Below are positions 36,980 through 46,230 of a stretch of DNA of 64,000 nt, piece after piece. Origin of the DNA: an uncultured Eggerthellaceae bacterium. Its GTDB lineage: Bacteria > Actinomycetota > Coriobacteriia > Coriobacteriales > Eggerthellaceae. A program made the translations under genes and the position numbers. The stretch covers positions 67,837-131,836 of the forward strand of contig CAJUSF010000031.1 of NCBI GenBank assembly GCA_910588945.1. The letters run 5' to 3'. The notes below the pieces were generated by a model. That model was not told the DNA's origin. It worked only from the letters and a program-made list of their open reading frames with translations, and did no database searches. The stretch's first letter is position 1; each line of letters begins with the position of its first letter.

Positions 36980-37564
36980 CTAGGCAGTCTGCGCGAACAC
37001 GACACTGTCGAGTGAGCCGAGAGCGGTGCCGCTGTTCACAGGCACCCAGATCTTCTTGCCATCAGAGTCGGTGTAGGCATACTCGATGGATACATCCTCG
37101 CTCACGGTTTCGATATCTTTGAACGAGTTTGTGATCGCCTCAGAGATGAGTTCCATCTTCTGATCGTCGGTCATGGAGGCAAGCTCAGGATTCTGTGAGA
37201 TAGCGTTGATCGATTCGGTCAGCTTCTCTTTGAATGCAGCCGAGCTTTTGGATACGATGGTGAGATTCGCAGTTGCGCTGTTTCCATCGACTTCGATGCT
37301 ATTGATGCTGTAGTCAAATCCATCGAGCACCATCGTGGCGAACTCTTCGTTCTCGATCCCGTATTGGCTGATGCCTTGCTTTTCCGCTGACTGAGCGATC
37401 TGTTGAATGACCGAATCGTCTGCGTTCTTATATCCGTCGAATTCATCGGTGATGGCCTCGCGGATGGTGTCTTCTGGACTCGGACCGCAGGCGGTGAGAG
37501 AGCACAAAGTGAACACCGCAAAAGCCATGGCGGCAACGACGATTCCCATCTTTTTAAGTTTCAT
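36980..37564 (-). CDS. Putative lipoprotein
   Basis: A 194-residue lipoprotein: KLKK, hydrophobic run and lipobox SLTAC with Cys at about residue 26. The mature domain is acidic, alpha then beta: ITDEFDGYKNAD, MVLDGFDYSINSIEVDG, ATANLTIVSKS and a final strand region. It resembles the C-terminal domain of the DUF4190 protein at 31796-32881 and DUF5105-like lipoproteins of Gram-positive bacteria. The function is unknown. GAGGAGGATACGGGC precedes the ATG. It stands alone after the tRNA-Thr gene on the same strand, and its upstream neighbour tatA is divergent. Confidence 0.85.
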   Translation of the reverse strand: MKLKKMGIVVAAMAFAVFTLCSLTACGPSPEDTIREAITDEFDGYKNADDSVIQQIAQSAEKQGISQYGIENEEFATMVLDGFDYSINSIEVDGNSATANLTIVSKSSAAFKEKLTESINAISQNPELASMTDDQKMELISEAITNSFKDIETVSEDVSIEYAYTDSDGKKIWVPVNSGTALGSLDSVVFAQTA

Positions 37565-37783
37565 GCCCGTATCCTCCTCGAAATATTCGTTTACCTAGAC
37601 CAAATGCATATAAGTTGGATTTTCCAAGTTATATGAGATATCTCTAAGCAAATCACTTACAATATGGATACTTTATCAGCTTAGTTTGCACTTAGGTTGC
37701 AGACAAGCAAAATACGTAGCTTTGTGGTAATCTTTCCGATTAGTTTTTGGAACGATTTCCGCAACAAGAGTATGGAGGTTTTA

Positions 37784-38083
37784 ATGAAGATTCTCGGTAT
37801 GGGAGTTCCGGAGCTTCTTATCATCTTGGTTGTCGTCCTTTTGATCTTCGGACCGAAGAACCTTCCAAAACTCGGTAGCGCGCTCGGCAAGACGGTCAAG
37901 GGCCTGCGTGAGGGCATGGGTGCCGGCAAGAAGGAAGCCAGCGAAGCCAAGGACGATGCGATCGATGATGCAGACGCGGATGATGTCGAGGTTGTCTATG
38001 AGAGCGTCGAGGCAGAAGAGCAGCCTGCTGCAAAATCTGCGCCTAAGAAGGTCAAGAAGGTCGTCGTTAAGAAGGCTGAGTAA
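37784..38083 (+). CDS. tatA: Twin-arginine translocase subunit TatA
   Basis: A 99-residue TatA: a single N-terminal membrane helix (about 6-20, VPELLIILVVVLLIFGPK), the hinge FGPKNLPKLG, an amphipathic helix (SALGKTVKGLREGM) and an acidic then Lys-rich tail (ending VKKVVVKKAE). It multimerises to pass folded proteins across the membrane. The frame opens upstream, but ATG 37784 follows GGAGGTTTTA. No tatC is nearby. Its presence fits an organism exporting molybdenum or Fe-S enzymes, which also need the MobBA found at 50308. Confidence 0.93.
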   Translation: MKILGMGVPELLIILVVVLLIFGPKNLPKLGSALGKTVKGLREGMGAGKKEASEAKDDAIDDADADDVEVVYESVEAEEQPAAKSAPKKVKKVVVKKAE

Positions 38084-38204
38084 ATAAGCGCTAATATATC
38101 GAGCCCGACGTTATCGGCAACGCAGGCTTGAATCATGCGTAAAGTAACTGTGCACGCTTGTCTTAACAAGCGTGCCTTCGTGTTAGAAGGGGACAGAGAA
38201 AGAA

Positions 38205-38675
38205 ATGGCAGATAGCAACTACATCCTTACCCAGGAAGGCCGTGAGAAGCTCGAAGAGGAACTTCACTATCTGGAGACCGAAAAGCGCGCTGAGATCGGT
38301 GAGCGCATCAAGACCGCCCGTGAGTTCGGCGATATTTCCGAGAACTCCGAATATGATGACGCAAAGAACGAGCAGGGAATGATGGAGGCTCGCATCGCCG
38401 AGATCACAAGAATCCTGTCAGAGGCTACTGTGGTCACAACGCCGAAGCGTTCGTCAAAGGTCAACATCGGCTCGACGGTCACCGTGAACATGGGAGGCAA
38501 AGAGCGCGTGCTCTCCATCGTCGGCGGTGCGGAAAGCGATGCTGCTGCTGGCAAGATCTCAAACGAATCGCCTGTAGGTGCGGCGCTGCTCGGACATAAG
38601 AAGGGCGAAAAGGTGACCGTAGTTGGTCCTACAGGGCGTGAGACGGACATCGAGATACTTAAGATCGAGCATTAG
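38205..38675 (+). CDS. greA: Transcription elongation factor GreA
   Basis: Rescues arrested RNA polymerase by stimulating transcript cleavage. It has 156 residues, the usual length: an N-terminal coiled coil with the acidic tip DISENSEYDDAKNEQ (catalytic Asp and Glu present) and a C-terminal FKBP-like domain with ISNESPVGAALLGHKKGEKV. The TAG stop lies at the foot of an AT-rich 9-bp hairpin. It comes 120 bp after tatA. Confidence 0.96.
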   Translation: MADSNYILTQEGREKLEEELHYLETEKRAEIGERIKTAREFGDISENSEYDDAKNEQGMMEARIAEITRILSEATVVTTPKRSSKVNIGSTVTVNMGGKERVLSIVGGAESDAAAGKISNESPVGAALLGHKKGEKVTVVGPTGRETDIEILKIEH

Positions 38676-38700
38676 ATCTTTTTGTATTTATAAAAAGATC
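38675..38700. terminator. Hairpin after greA
   Basis: A 9-bp stem (GATCTTTTT at 38675-38683 and AAAAAGATC at 38692-38700) with an 8-base loop, beginning at the last base of the greA stop codon. The T-run lies in the 5' arm, so as a terminator it is weak on the plus strand. Confidence 0.5.
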
Positions 38701-38710
38701 ATGACGCTGT

Positions 38711-38815
38711 GAGGTCTTGTAGCACCTTATTTAGACGGTCAAAGCACTTCTTTCTTGTTGCTCTAAAGGCAAAACGGTTGTGCTTTCCTGTCTATCTAAG
38801 GCACTACAAGACCTC
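38711..38815. repeat. Long imperfect inverted repeat between greA and lysS
   Basis: A 37-base left arm (38711-38747) and a 36-base right arm (38780-38815) are complementary at about 31 of 36 positions, with a 32-base loop. The outer 12 bp are perfect (GAGGTCTTGTAG / CTACAAGACCTC), as are the inner seven (AAAGCAC / GTGCTTT). It could be a structured leader or small RNA, or a miniature mobile element; I see no target-site duplication. It lies 98 bp before lysS. Confidence 0.75.
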
Positions 38816-38912
38816 TCGCTATCTTTACGAACTGCCTAATATAATTATTATTGGTAATGTTAGATTTTTATATTAATAACGTTTTGGATTACTTTGATAC
38901 ACAGGAGACCTG

Positions 38913-40412
38913 ATGACAGAGAATATTGAACCCTTAGATCAGATCGAAGACGATCCGATCGAGGTGAGACGCGCAAAAAGGCAGGCTCTCATAGATGCCG
39001 GCATCGATCCATACGGGCATGCATTCGATCGCTCTGATAACATTGCCGATCTTGAGGCGCGCTATGCCGATCTTGCGGATGGGGATACAACCGAAGATGA
39101 GGTAAGTCTTGCCGGCCGCGTGATGGCAAGACGCGTTCAAGGAAAGATCGCCTTTTTGGAGTTGATGGATCCCACGGACACTATCCAGCTTTTCTGCCGC
39201 ATCAACGCTTTGGGTGAAACTAGATTCGAAGAGCTTAAAGATATTGATGTGGGGGACTGGATCGGCATCCATGGAGTCATGATGCGCACACGCCGCGGTC
39301 AGCTCTCTGTTGCTGTCGATGGATTCGAGCTTTTGTCGAAATCGCTTCGCCCGCTTCCTGAGAAGTTCCACGGACTTACTGACAAGGAGACGAGGTATCG
39401 CCAGCGCTACGTCGACCTTATCGTGAATCCCGAGGTCAAAGATGCATTCGAGAAACGCTCCAAGATCATCTCATCTATCCGTCGATATATGGACGGACAA
39501 GGATTCTTCGAGGTGGAAACGCCGTTTTTGCATCCGATCATCGGCGGCGCGAACGCGAAGCCCTTCGTTACTCACTTCAACGCTCTCGATCGCGACTATT
39601 ACCTTCGCATCGCAACGGAGCTGCCGCTCAAACGCTTGCTTGTCGGAGGCTTCGAGAAGGTGTATGAGATGGGGCGCATCTTCCGCAACGAGGGGATGGA
39701 TCCTTATCACAATCCCGAGTTCACGACCATGGAGGCCTATCAGGCGTTTACCGATCTTAATGGCATGATGGATCTCACCGAGAACTGCATCAAGGCCGCG
39801 GCTGAGGCGGCGTGCGGTTCGCTTAAGATCACCTATCAAGGTCAAGAGATTGATTTGTCCGGCACTTGGCGACGCGCATCGATGATCGAGCTTGCAAGCG
39901 AGGGTGCCGGCGAGGATGTGTCGTTTGACCGCAGCCGCGACGAGCTCGTTTCCATACTTGAGCGCAATGGCGGTAAAGCCGACGATGCTTGGGGCAAGGG
40001 TAAGCTCATCGCCGAGATATTCGAGGCTGTGGCCGAAGAGAAGCTGATCCAACCTACGTTTGTGATCGATCACCCGCTTGAGGTTTCTCCTTTGGCGAAG
40101 AAGAAGGCGGATAACCCTGAGTTGACCCAGCGTTTTGAACTTTTTATATGCGGACATGAGTACGCAAATGCTTTTACAGAGCTTAACGACCCGGTTGATC
40201 AGGCCGAGCGCTTCCGTGCGCAGGTCGAGGCCAAGGATATGGGCGATGATGAGGCGATGGGTTTTGATTCGGACTACATCCGTGCACTCGAGTACGGAAT
40301 GCCTCCAGCAGGCGGTGTTGGGATCGGAATCGATAGGCTTGTCATGCTTTTGACCGATTCCGCCACCATTCGCGATGTGTTGCTCTTCCCCCACATGCGC
40401 GACGAGGCGTAA
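38913..40412 (+). CDS. lysS: Lysyl-tRNA synthetase, class II
   Basis: Charges tRNA-Lys. 499 residues: an N-terminal OB-fold anticodon-binding domain (about 60-160, VSLAGRVMARRVQGKIAFLE) and the class II catalytic core: motif 1 around FEVETPFLHPIIGGANAKPF, motif 2 in YEMGRIFRNEGMDPYHNPEFT and motif 3 in GGVGIGIDRLVMLLTD. All are intact. ACAGGAGACC precedes the ATG. The upstream 237 bp contain a long inverted repeat and an AT-rich stretch that probably holds the promoter. A terminator at 40505 follows. Confidence 0.97.
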   Translation: MTENIEPLDQIEDDPIEVRRAKRQALIDAGIDPYGHAFDRSDNIADLEARYADLADGDTTEDEVSLAGRVMARRVQGKIAFLELMDPTDTIQLFCRINALGETRFEELKDIDVGDWIGIHGVMMRTRRGQLSVAVDGFELLSKSLRPLPEKFHGLTDKETRYRQRYVDLIVNPEVKDAFEKRSKIISSIRRYMDGQGFFEVETPFLHPIIGGANAKPFVTHFNALDRDYYLRIATELPLKRLLVGGFEKVYEMGRIFRNEGMDPYHNPEFTTMEAYQAFTDLNGMMDLTENCIKAAAEAACGSLKITYQGQEIDLSGTWRRASMIELASEGAGEDVSFDRSRDELVSILERNGGKADDAWGKGKLIAEIFEAVAEEKLIQPTFVIDHPLEVSPLAKKKADNPELTQRFELFICGHEYANAFTELNDPVDQAERFRAQVEAKDMGDDEAMGFDSDYIRALEYGMPPAGGVGIGIDRLVMLLTDSATIRDVLLFPHMRDEA

Positions 40413-40940
40413 AGATCAGGCGCTTGAACAGGTAATATAGTAAGACCAATTAGAAATTTCTTACCAATTTACCAATAACTTACCAACATCTTCCAAATCT
40501 CACGAAAAAGAAGGGGCCATTAGGTTTCCTTCTTTTTTTGCTGTAGCGCTGCACATAATGTGACGCGTTGCGGGCAATGATCGGCTTTTGTACTAACTCT
40601 CAGATAAGCCTCATGTTGTTTTGACAAGGCTATAAAGTTCATCCACGAATGGAGTAAGACCGTTGAAGCCGTTTGGAATATCGGTGAAGGCTGTTCTCGT
40701 ATAAAGTGCGAAAGCAACGATCGGGAAACCATTGATCGTGTAAAATCAACGAATAGATGTCGAAGTGGTAACCTTTTGCCTCGTACATTTGTAAAGTCTG
40801 TATTGGATTTACCTCATAGATAGCGGATACGCAAGTTATGCGTTCATAATTGACTGCTGGATACGAAGCGCATTCTGATATCTTGGTTTATCTGCGCTGC
40901 GAAAAGTCGGCGCGGGTCGTATGACTAAGGTGCGTACTGA
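40413..40940. other. Intergenic region, lysS to hybrid kinase
   Basis: Besides the lysS terminator this 528-bp gap has a run of TACCAA-type repeats at 40445-40490, just before the terminator, and a mostly AT-balanced stretch without a supported gene. A minus-strand frame of 70 codons (40520-40732) covers the terminator hairpin and lacks a ribosome-binding site. A plus-strand open stretch (about 40608-40826) has no start codon and no similarity I recognise; it could be a decayed gene. Confidence 0.5.
40505..40539 (+). terminator. Rho-independent terminator after lysS
   Basis: A 10-bp stem (AAAAAGAAGG at 40505-40514 with CCTTCTTTTT at 40528-40537), a 13-base loop and a run of Ts to 40539. Confidence 0.88.
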
Positions 40941-42602
40941 ATGAACTTGAAAAACACGGATAATGGGATTTCTGCCTTAGAGGAGATCGAAATGAATATA
41001 GGCGATCTTCTGAGCGAGATGCCCGGAGGGTTTTTCGTCTATCATGCCGACGGCGATGAAGAACTGATCTATGCCAACGATGCCTGTTTCAGGATATTCG
41101 GATGCGAAACGCTCGAGCAGTTCAAGGAACTCACTGGATTCACCTTTCCGGGAATGGTCCATAAAGATGACATAGATGATATCGAGGCGTCGATCGCTGA
41201 GCAGATCGCAAACGATATCTACAATATGGACAATGTCGAGTATCGCATCGTTACCTATGACGGCTCGGTGCGTTGGGTTGAGGACTTCGGCCATTATGTG
41301 CAGTTGGAATCGGGCAGCTATTTCTATGTATTCATAAATGATGCCACCGATAAGCTCTTGGCGCGCATGGAGGAGCTCGAGCGGATCAATGCGCAGTTGA
41401 ATGAAGCTTATTCACGCGAAAAGGAGCACAGGCGCCTTTTGTATGTGGCTCTTCAGCAAGCTAACACCGCCAATATCGCCAAGACCACATTCCTGAACAA
41501 CATGTCACATGATATCCGTACTCTATTGAACGCGGTCACCGGATATTCGCTTCTGATATCGGATCATCTTGACGATGCGAATCGTATAGAGCGCTATGCG
41601 CACAAGATCAACGATGCCAGCGCCCAGCTTCTCGATGTCGTAGCCGAAACGCTCGAGGTTAGCAGATATGAAGCTGGGCGGATGCAGCTTGTGGAGGACG
41701 ACTGTTCGCTAAAGAAGATCGCTCAAGGCGTCAAAGAGCGATATCTTCCCAAAGCCATCAAAAAGGAGATCGACTTTTGCTGCGATTGCTCAACCATCGT
41801 TCACGACGAAGTGTTCACAGATGAGCAGCGTATCAAACAAATCATGGAGCAGTTAGTTGACAATGCCGTGAAATACACGCCGGCAGGAGGCTCGGTGGAG
41901 CTCAGGCTTGAAGAGCTTGATGCGCGCACGGATGACTACGGCAGGTATCGAATATCCATCATCGACAGCGGGGATGGGATGCATCAGGAATTTGTCGAGC
42001 ATATGTTTGATCCATTCGCTCGAGAGCTCAATACCACACAAAGCGGCATAGCAGGCACCGGGCTTGGGCTTACGATAGTGAAGCACAGCGTCGATCTTCT
42101 CTCCGGTTCGCTTGATGTCGATACCGAGGATGGTAAGGGAACTTCCATCTCGATAACGTTCAGCGCTAAGTACTCTGTACTACCCGAAAAGCCTGCACTT
42201 ACTCTGCCTGAGAGCTTGGCGCTTGAGGATCTGAGCGTTCTTCTGGTGGAGGACAATGAACTCAATCGTGAGATAGCGACGTGCATGTTGCAGGATAACG
42301 GGGTGAAGGTGAGTTGCGCTGTGGATGGCAGGGAGGCGCTCGAGGCGATCAGGAACTCCAAACCCGGAGACATCGACATCGTCTTGATGGATCTACAACT
42401 TCCCCTGATGAATGGCTATGAAGCTGCACAGGCTATTCAGGCGCTAGATGATGAACTTCTTGCCAACATTCCGATAATCGCCGTTACATCTGACGCGTTT
42501 CCCGAGGACAGAAAGCGCGTTTTGAGCGCTGGCATGAATGCGCACATAGCAAAGCCGCTTATTATCGATAATCTTCGCGAGGCGATAAACGAGCTTGTTT
42601 GA
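40941..42602 (+). CDS. PAS-domain hybrid histidine kinase / response regulator
   Basis: Soluble hybrid kinase of 553 residues with no membrane helix. A PAS domain (about 25-138) is followed by a coiled coil (about 140-180), the His box with His190 in NMSHDIRTLLNAVTGY, an ATPase domain with N308 (DNAVKYTP), DSGDG and GTGLGLTIVKH, and a C-terminal receiver domain (430-553) with phosphoacceptor Asp484 in IVLMDLQLPLMNGYE and Lys538 in HIAKPL. The H-box Pro normally found after HDIRT is Leu here. The PAS domain is closely similar to that of the diguanylate cyclase at 10091. There is no HPt domain or output regulator nearby. AAGGTG lies eight bases before the ATG. Confidence 0.93.
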   Translation: MNLKNTDNGISALEEIEMNIGDLLSEMPGGFFVYHADGDEELIYANDACFRIFGCETLEQFKELTGFTFPGMVHKDDIDDIEASIAEQIANDIYNMDNVEYRIVTYDGSVRWVEDFGHYVQLESGSYFYVFINDATDKLLARMEELERINAQLNEAYSREKEHRRLLYVALQQANTANIAKTTFLNNMSHDIRTLLNAVTGYSLLISDHLDDANRIERYAHKINDASAQLLDVVAETLEVSRYEAGRMQLVEDDCSLKKIAQGVKERYLPKAIKKEIDFCCDCSTIVHDEVFTDEQRIKQIMEQLVDNAVKYTPAGGSVELRLEELDARTDDYGRYRISIIDSGDGMHQEFVEHMFDPFARELNTTQSGIAGTGLGLTIVKHSVDLLSGSLDVDTEDGKGTSISITFSAKYSVLPEKPALTLPESLALEDLSVLLVEDNELNREIATCMLQDNGVKVSCAVDGREALEAIRNSKPGDIDIVLMDLQLPLMNGYEAAQAIQALDDELLANIPIIAVTSDAFPEDRKRVLSAGMNAHIAKPLIIDNLREAINELV

Positions 42603-42767
42603 TCCGGATGCGCGTGCATGATGCAATTCGTATCACGCATTGAAAAGCCGGCATCGCCCGCCGAGATCGCATAAGCTTTCCGGCATTCGTGGCGCCATCG
42701 CCTTTTCGTGTGTTAATGTTTACAATACTGATTTCGACCTCTATCAACTGATGAGCTAAGGAAGACC

Positions 42768-44078
42768 ATGACCATTCAAGCGCCCGAAGGAACACGCGAT
42801 CTGCTTCCCGACGAGGCATCCTATTGGGATGCTTTCTATTCTATAGCGAAGGATGTGTTTTCGAAGTACGGATACATTCCCATCTACACCCCACAGATTG
42901 AGCAGACAGAGCTTTTCGTTCGTGGTATCGGTGAGGCCACAGATGTGGTCTCGAAGGAGATGTTCACAGCGATATCCGGCGAGAACCTAAAGCGTCTTGT
43001 CGAGGGTGGGTCTATCAAGGCTAAAAGCAGGCTTTCGCTCAGGCCTGAAGGCACGGCAGGCGTTGTTCGCGCTGTGGTTCAGCACGATCTGGTTCCGCAA
43101 GGGGCTCCGCCTGCAAAGCTGATGTATGCAGGTCCGATGTTTCGCGCCGAGCGACCTCAGCGTGGGCGTCAGCGCCAGTTCAATCAGATAGGTATCGAAT
43201 GTTTGGGGGCCGATGATCCCACCATCGATGCAGAGGCTATCATAATGCTCATGAGCTTTTACGAGCGCATCGGGATCGAGCGCGACTCGATGAGGCTCCT
43301 AGTCAATTCGATGGGATGCGAAAACTGTCGTCCTGCGTATCGCGATCTCGTTCATGCATATCTAGCGGAAAGGGAATCGGAGCTTTGCGATACCTGTAAA
43401 ACGCGCATGGAGATGAACCCTTTGCGTGCGTTTGACTGCAAGAATGAGGCTTGTGCGGCCATCATGGAAAGTGCCCCGAAGATCACCGATCACCTCTGTG
43501 AGGATTGCAAAGAGCACTACGGACAGATGTTCGGGCTGCTTAAGCGTGCGGGGCTTGATTTCGTTGAGGATCCATCGCTTGTCCGCGGTCTTGATTACTA
43601 CACGCGGACCGTGTTCGAAGTACAGGCGATATCCTCCCAAAGTGCGCAAAACGCCATCGGAGGCGGTGGCAGATACGATAAGCTCACCGAAGAGATCGGC
43701 GGTAGAGCAACACCCGGATTCGGGTTTGCGCTGGGCTATGAGCGCTGTGTGCTCGCTCTTCAGGATGCAGGCTTCCAGTTCGCGAAGGCGAAAAAATGCG
43801 ATGTATTCGTTGCGTGCGCTAGCCCAGATGTAAGGATGGACGCGTTCGATCTTGTGCAGCAACTTCGTGCCATCGGCCGCATTGCGGAGATGGATCACCA
43901 ATCCAGATCGCTTAAGAGCCAGTTCAAATTGGCTGATAAGCTCGATTCACGCTTGGTAGCCATCATCGGTCCCGATGAGCTTGCGCAAGGACTTATCAAG
44001 ATCCGGAATATGGATAGCCACGAAGAGAGATCTGTGCCGATCAATGAGGCGCTGGCCGCGATAGATGGCGAGCTTTGA
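42768..44078 (+). CDS. hisS: Histidyl-tRNA synthetase
   Basis: Charges tRNA-His. 436 residues: class II core with motif 1 near YIPIYTPQIEQTELFVRGIG, motif 2 in PMFRAERPQRGRQRQFNQIG, the HisRS-specific block LVRGLDYYTRTVFEV and motif 3 in GFGFALGYERCVLAL. The C-terminal 90 residues are the anticodon-binding domain. A Cys-rich insertion (about 185-250: CENC, CDTC, CKNEAC, CEDC) fits a zinc-binding knuckle found in some actinobacterial and clostridial HisRS. AAGGAAG precedes the ATG. aspS follows 147 bp later, a common pairing. Confidence 0.97.
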   Translation: MTIQAPEGTRDLLPDEASYWDAFYSIAKDVFSKYGYIPIYTPQIEQTELFVRGIGEATDVVSKEMFTAISGENLKRLVEGGSIKAKSRLSLRPEGTAGVVRAVVQHDLVPQGAPPAKLMYAGPMFRAERPQRGRQRQFNQIGIECLGADDPTIDAEAIIMLMSFYERIGIERDSMRLLVNSMGCENCRPAYRDLVHAYLAERESELCDTCKTRMEMNPLRAFDCKNEACAAIMESAPKITDHLCEDCKEHYGQMFGLLKRAGLDFVEDPSLVRGLDYYTRTVFEVQAISSQSAQNAIGGGGRYDKLTEEIGGRATPGFGFALGYERCVLALQDAGFQFAKAKKCDVFVACASPDVRMDAFDLVQQLRAIGRIAEMDHQSRSLKSQFKLADKLDSRLVAIIGPDELAQGLIKIRNMDSHEERSVPINEALAAIDGEL

Positions 44079-44225
44079 TGCAAAGGCTTTGCGACGATTC
44101 GCGCATGCATCAAGCGTGATGATGCATAACGCGCCTTGGAAAGTTGCGCCTTGGATATGGATTGAGCGCAAATGATACTTTAATATATAGACTTCGATGA
44201 AATTTTGAAAAGGAGCTAAACGTCT

Positions 44226-46010
44226 ATGTCTCGATCAGAAATGATGAATGATTACAGCATGCATACAGCAACGTGCGGTGAGCTTCGTGCCGCCGATGAT
44301 GGCAGAGAGGTCGTTTTGACCGGCTGGGCTTGGCATAATCGCGACCATGGTGGGCTGATCTTCATCGATCTTAGAGACCGTACGGGATACACGCAGATCG
44401 TTGTGGACCCGGATTGCGTTAGCGCCGATGAGTTCGCTGTTGCTGAGCATATCGGACGTGAATACGTGCTCAAAATCTCAGGCACGGTCCGCCTTCGCGA
44501 TAAGGATGCGGTGAATCCGGACATGGCCACCGGCGAGATCGAAGTGTTGGCGAGCGGTCTTGAGGTGCTCAACGAGTCTGTAACGCCGCCGTTTTCAATC
44601 GAGGATGGTATTGAGACGGATGAAACCACTCGTATGAAGTGGCGCTATCTCGATCTTCGCCGCCCGGAGATGTATTCCAACATCGAGCTTCGTCATCGCG
44701 TCATGCAGTCGATGCGCCGCGCGCTTGACGAGAGGGGATTCATCGAGGTGGAGACACCTATTCTTGCGAACTCCACGCCTGAGGGTGCGCGCGACTATAT
44801 CGTTCCGAGCCGTCCGAATCCGGGCAAGTTCTATGCACTTCCGCAAAGCCCGCAGCAGTTCAAGCAGATGCTCATGGCGGGCGGCATCGAGCGTTACTTC
44901 CAGATCGCAAGATGTTTTCGCGATGAGGATCTTCGCGCCGACCGCCAACCTGAGTTCACACAGGTTGATATAGAGATGTCGTTTGTCACTGAAGATGACG
45001 TCATCGACATGATGGAAGGCGTGTTCAAAGAGGTGTTCAACGCTGTGGGACTCGATCTTGAGATTCCGCTTCAGAGGATGCCATATGCGGAGGCTATGGC
45101 GCGCTATGGCAATGATCGCCCCGACGTTCGCTTCGGGATGGAGCTTCACGATATTACGGATATCGTGAGGGATTCCGGCTTTAAGGTGTTCTCTTCGGTG
45201 GCCCAATCGGGCGGCATAGTGAAGGCTATCAATGCTAAGGGTGCTGGCGATTGGAGCCGCGGCGATGTGGAGAAGCTTGCCGCGATTGCTGAGGCCAACG
45301 GAGCTAAAGGCATGGCTTGGATCGCATTTACAACTTCCGGTGAGGAGAAGAGCCCGATCATCAAGTTCTTCACCGATGAGGAGTTCGCGGCGCTCAAAGA
45401 AGCGATGGATGTAGAGCCGGGGGACCTCGTGCTGTTTGCAGCCGATAAGCCTGAGGTCGCCAATGCTGTTCTGTCAGCGCTTCGCCTGCATATGGCCGAT
45501 GCGCTCGATGTGCCGCGCGAGGGTCACTCGCTTCTCTGGATCGTCGATTTCCCGATGTTCAAATATGATGAGGATGAGAAGAAATATGCGGCGGAGCATC
45601 ATCCTTTCACACATCCGACACTTGAGGATATCGATAATATGGAAAGCGATCCGCTGTCGGTGGGAAGCTATGCGTATGACATCGTCATGGATGGATATGA
45701 GATGGGTGGAGGCTCAATTCGTATTCATAACGCCGATGAGCAAAGACGCGTTTTGCGCGTGCTTGGTCTAACTGATGAAGAGATCGACGATAAGTTCGGT
45801 CATCTTCTTAATGCTTTATCGCTGGGAACACCGCCGCACGGAGGTATCGCGCTTGGACTGGATCGTTTGGTGATGCTTTTGGCTGGTAAGGATTCGATTC
45901 GTGACGTGATCGCGTTTCCAAAGACCTCAAGTGCGGCCGACCCGATGACAGGCGCTCCTTCGGCTGTTACCGCACGTCAGCTTAAAGAGGTTGACTTGCG
46001 TCTGCTGTAG
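44226..46010 (+). CDS. aspS: Aspartyl-tRNA synthetase
   Basis: Charges tRNA-Asp. 594 residues of the long bacterial type: an N-terminal OB-fold ([20 protein letters not shown]), motif 1 ([20 protein letters not shown]), motif 2 ([20 protein letters not shown]), the GAD insertion domain (about 290-420) and motif 3 ([16 protein letters not shown]). AAAAGGAGC lies before the ATG; Met residues at positions 5 and 6 are less likely starts. Whether it also charges tRNA-Asn cannot be told without the rest of the genome. Confidence 0.97.
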   Translation: MSRSEMMNDYSMHTATCGELRAADDGREVVLTGWAWHNRDHGGLIFIDLRDRTGYTQIVVDPDCVSADEFAVAEHIGREYVLKISGTVRLRDKDAVNPDMATGEIEVLASGLEVLNESVTPPFSIEDGIETDETTRMKWRYLDLRRPEMYSNIELRHRVMQSMRRALDERGFIEVETPILANSTPEGARDYIVPSRPNPGKFYALPQSPQQFKQMLMAGGIERYFQIARCFRDEDLRADRQPEFTQVDIEMSFVTEDDVIDMMEGVFKEVFNAVGLDLEIPLQRMPYAEAMARYGNDRPDVRFGMELHDITDIVRDSGFKVFSSVAQSGGIVKAINAKGAGDWSRGDVEKLAAIAEANGAKGMAWIAFTTSGEEKSPIIKFFTDEEFAALKEAMDVEPGDLVLFAADKPEVANAVLSALRLHMADALDVPREGHSLLWIVDFPMFKYDEDEKKYAAEHHPFTHPTLEDIDNMESDPLSVGSYAYDIVMDGYEMGGGSIRIHNADEQRRVLRVLGLTDEEIDDKFGHLLNALSLGTPPHGGIALGLDRLVMLLAGKDSIRDVIAFPKTSSAADPMTGAPSAVTARQLKEVDLRLL

Positions 46011-46087
46011 GTTGTTTCCCAATCTTCGCAAAACGCTTACACCAGAGATCCTATAGTTAGTCTATACTGGTATCTACCTAATATAGA

Positions 46088-46193
46088 GTGCCTCGAATGG
46101 GCATGGGCGGCGACAAGTTTCGAACCTGGTCAGATCCGGGAGGAAGCAGCCATAAGGAACCGCTGACGAGCGCCCATGCTTATTCGGGGCACT
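46088..46193 (+). ncRNA. ffs: Signal recognition particle RNA, small bacterial type (4.5S)
   Basis: About 105 nt folding into one long hairpin: GTGCCTCGAAT at the 5' end pairs with ATTCGGGGCAC at the 3' end, and GCATGGGCG pairs with CGCCCATGC inside. The apical domain-IV core is intact: CCTGGTCAGATCCGGGAGGAAGCAGCC, with the GGAA tetraloop region and the AGCAGCC asymmetric loop that bind Ffh. It lies between aspS and the DedA gene, just upstream of dnaX, as in many Gram-positive genomes. Exact ends are estimated. Confidence 0.95.
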
Positions 46194-46230
46194 TTCTGTT
46201 AAGTCTGTATATCGATATAGAAAGAACCTC

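Noticed and set aside
40520..40732. Minus-strand 70-codon frame after lysS
   Set aside because: It overlaps the terminator hairpin and has no ribosome-binding site or similarity.
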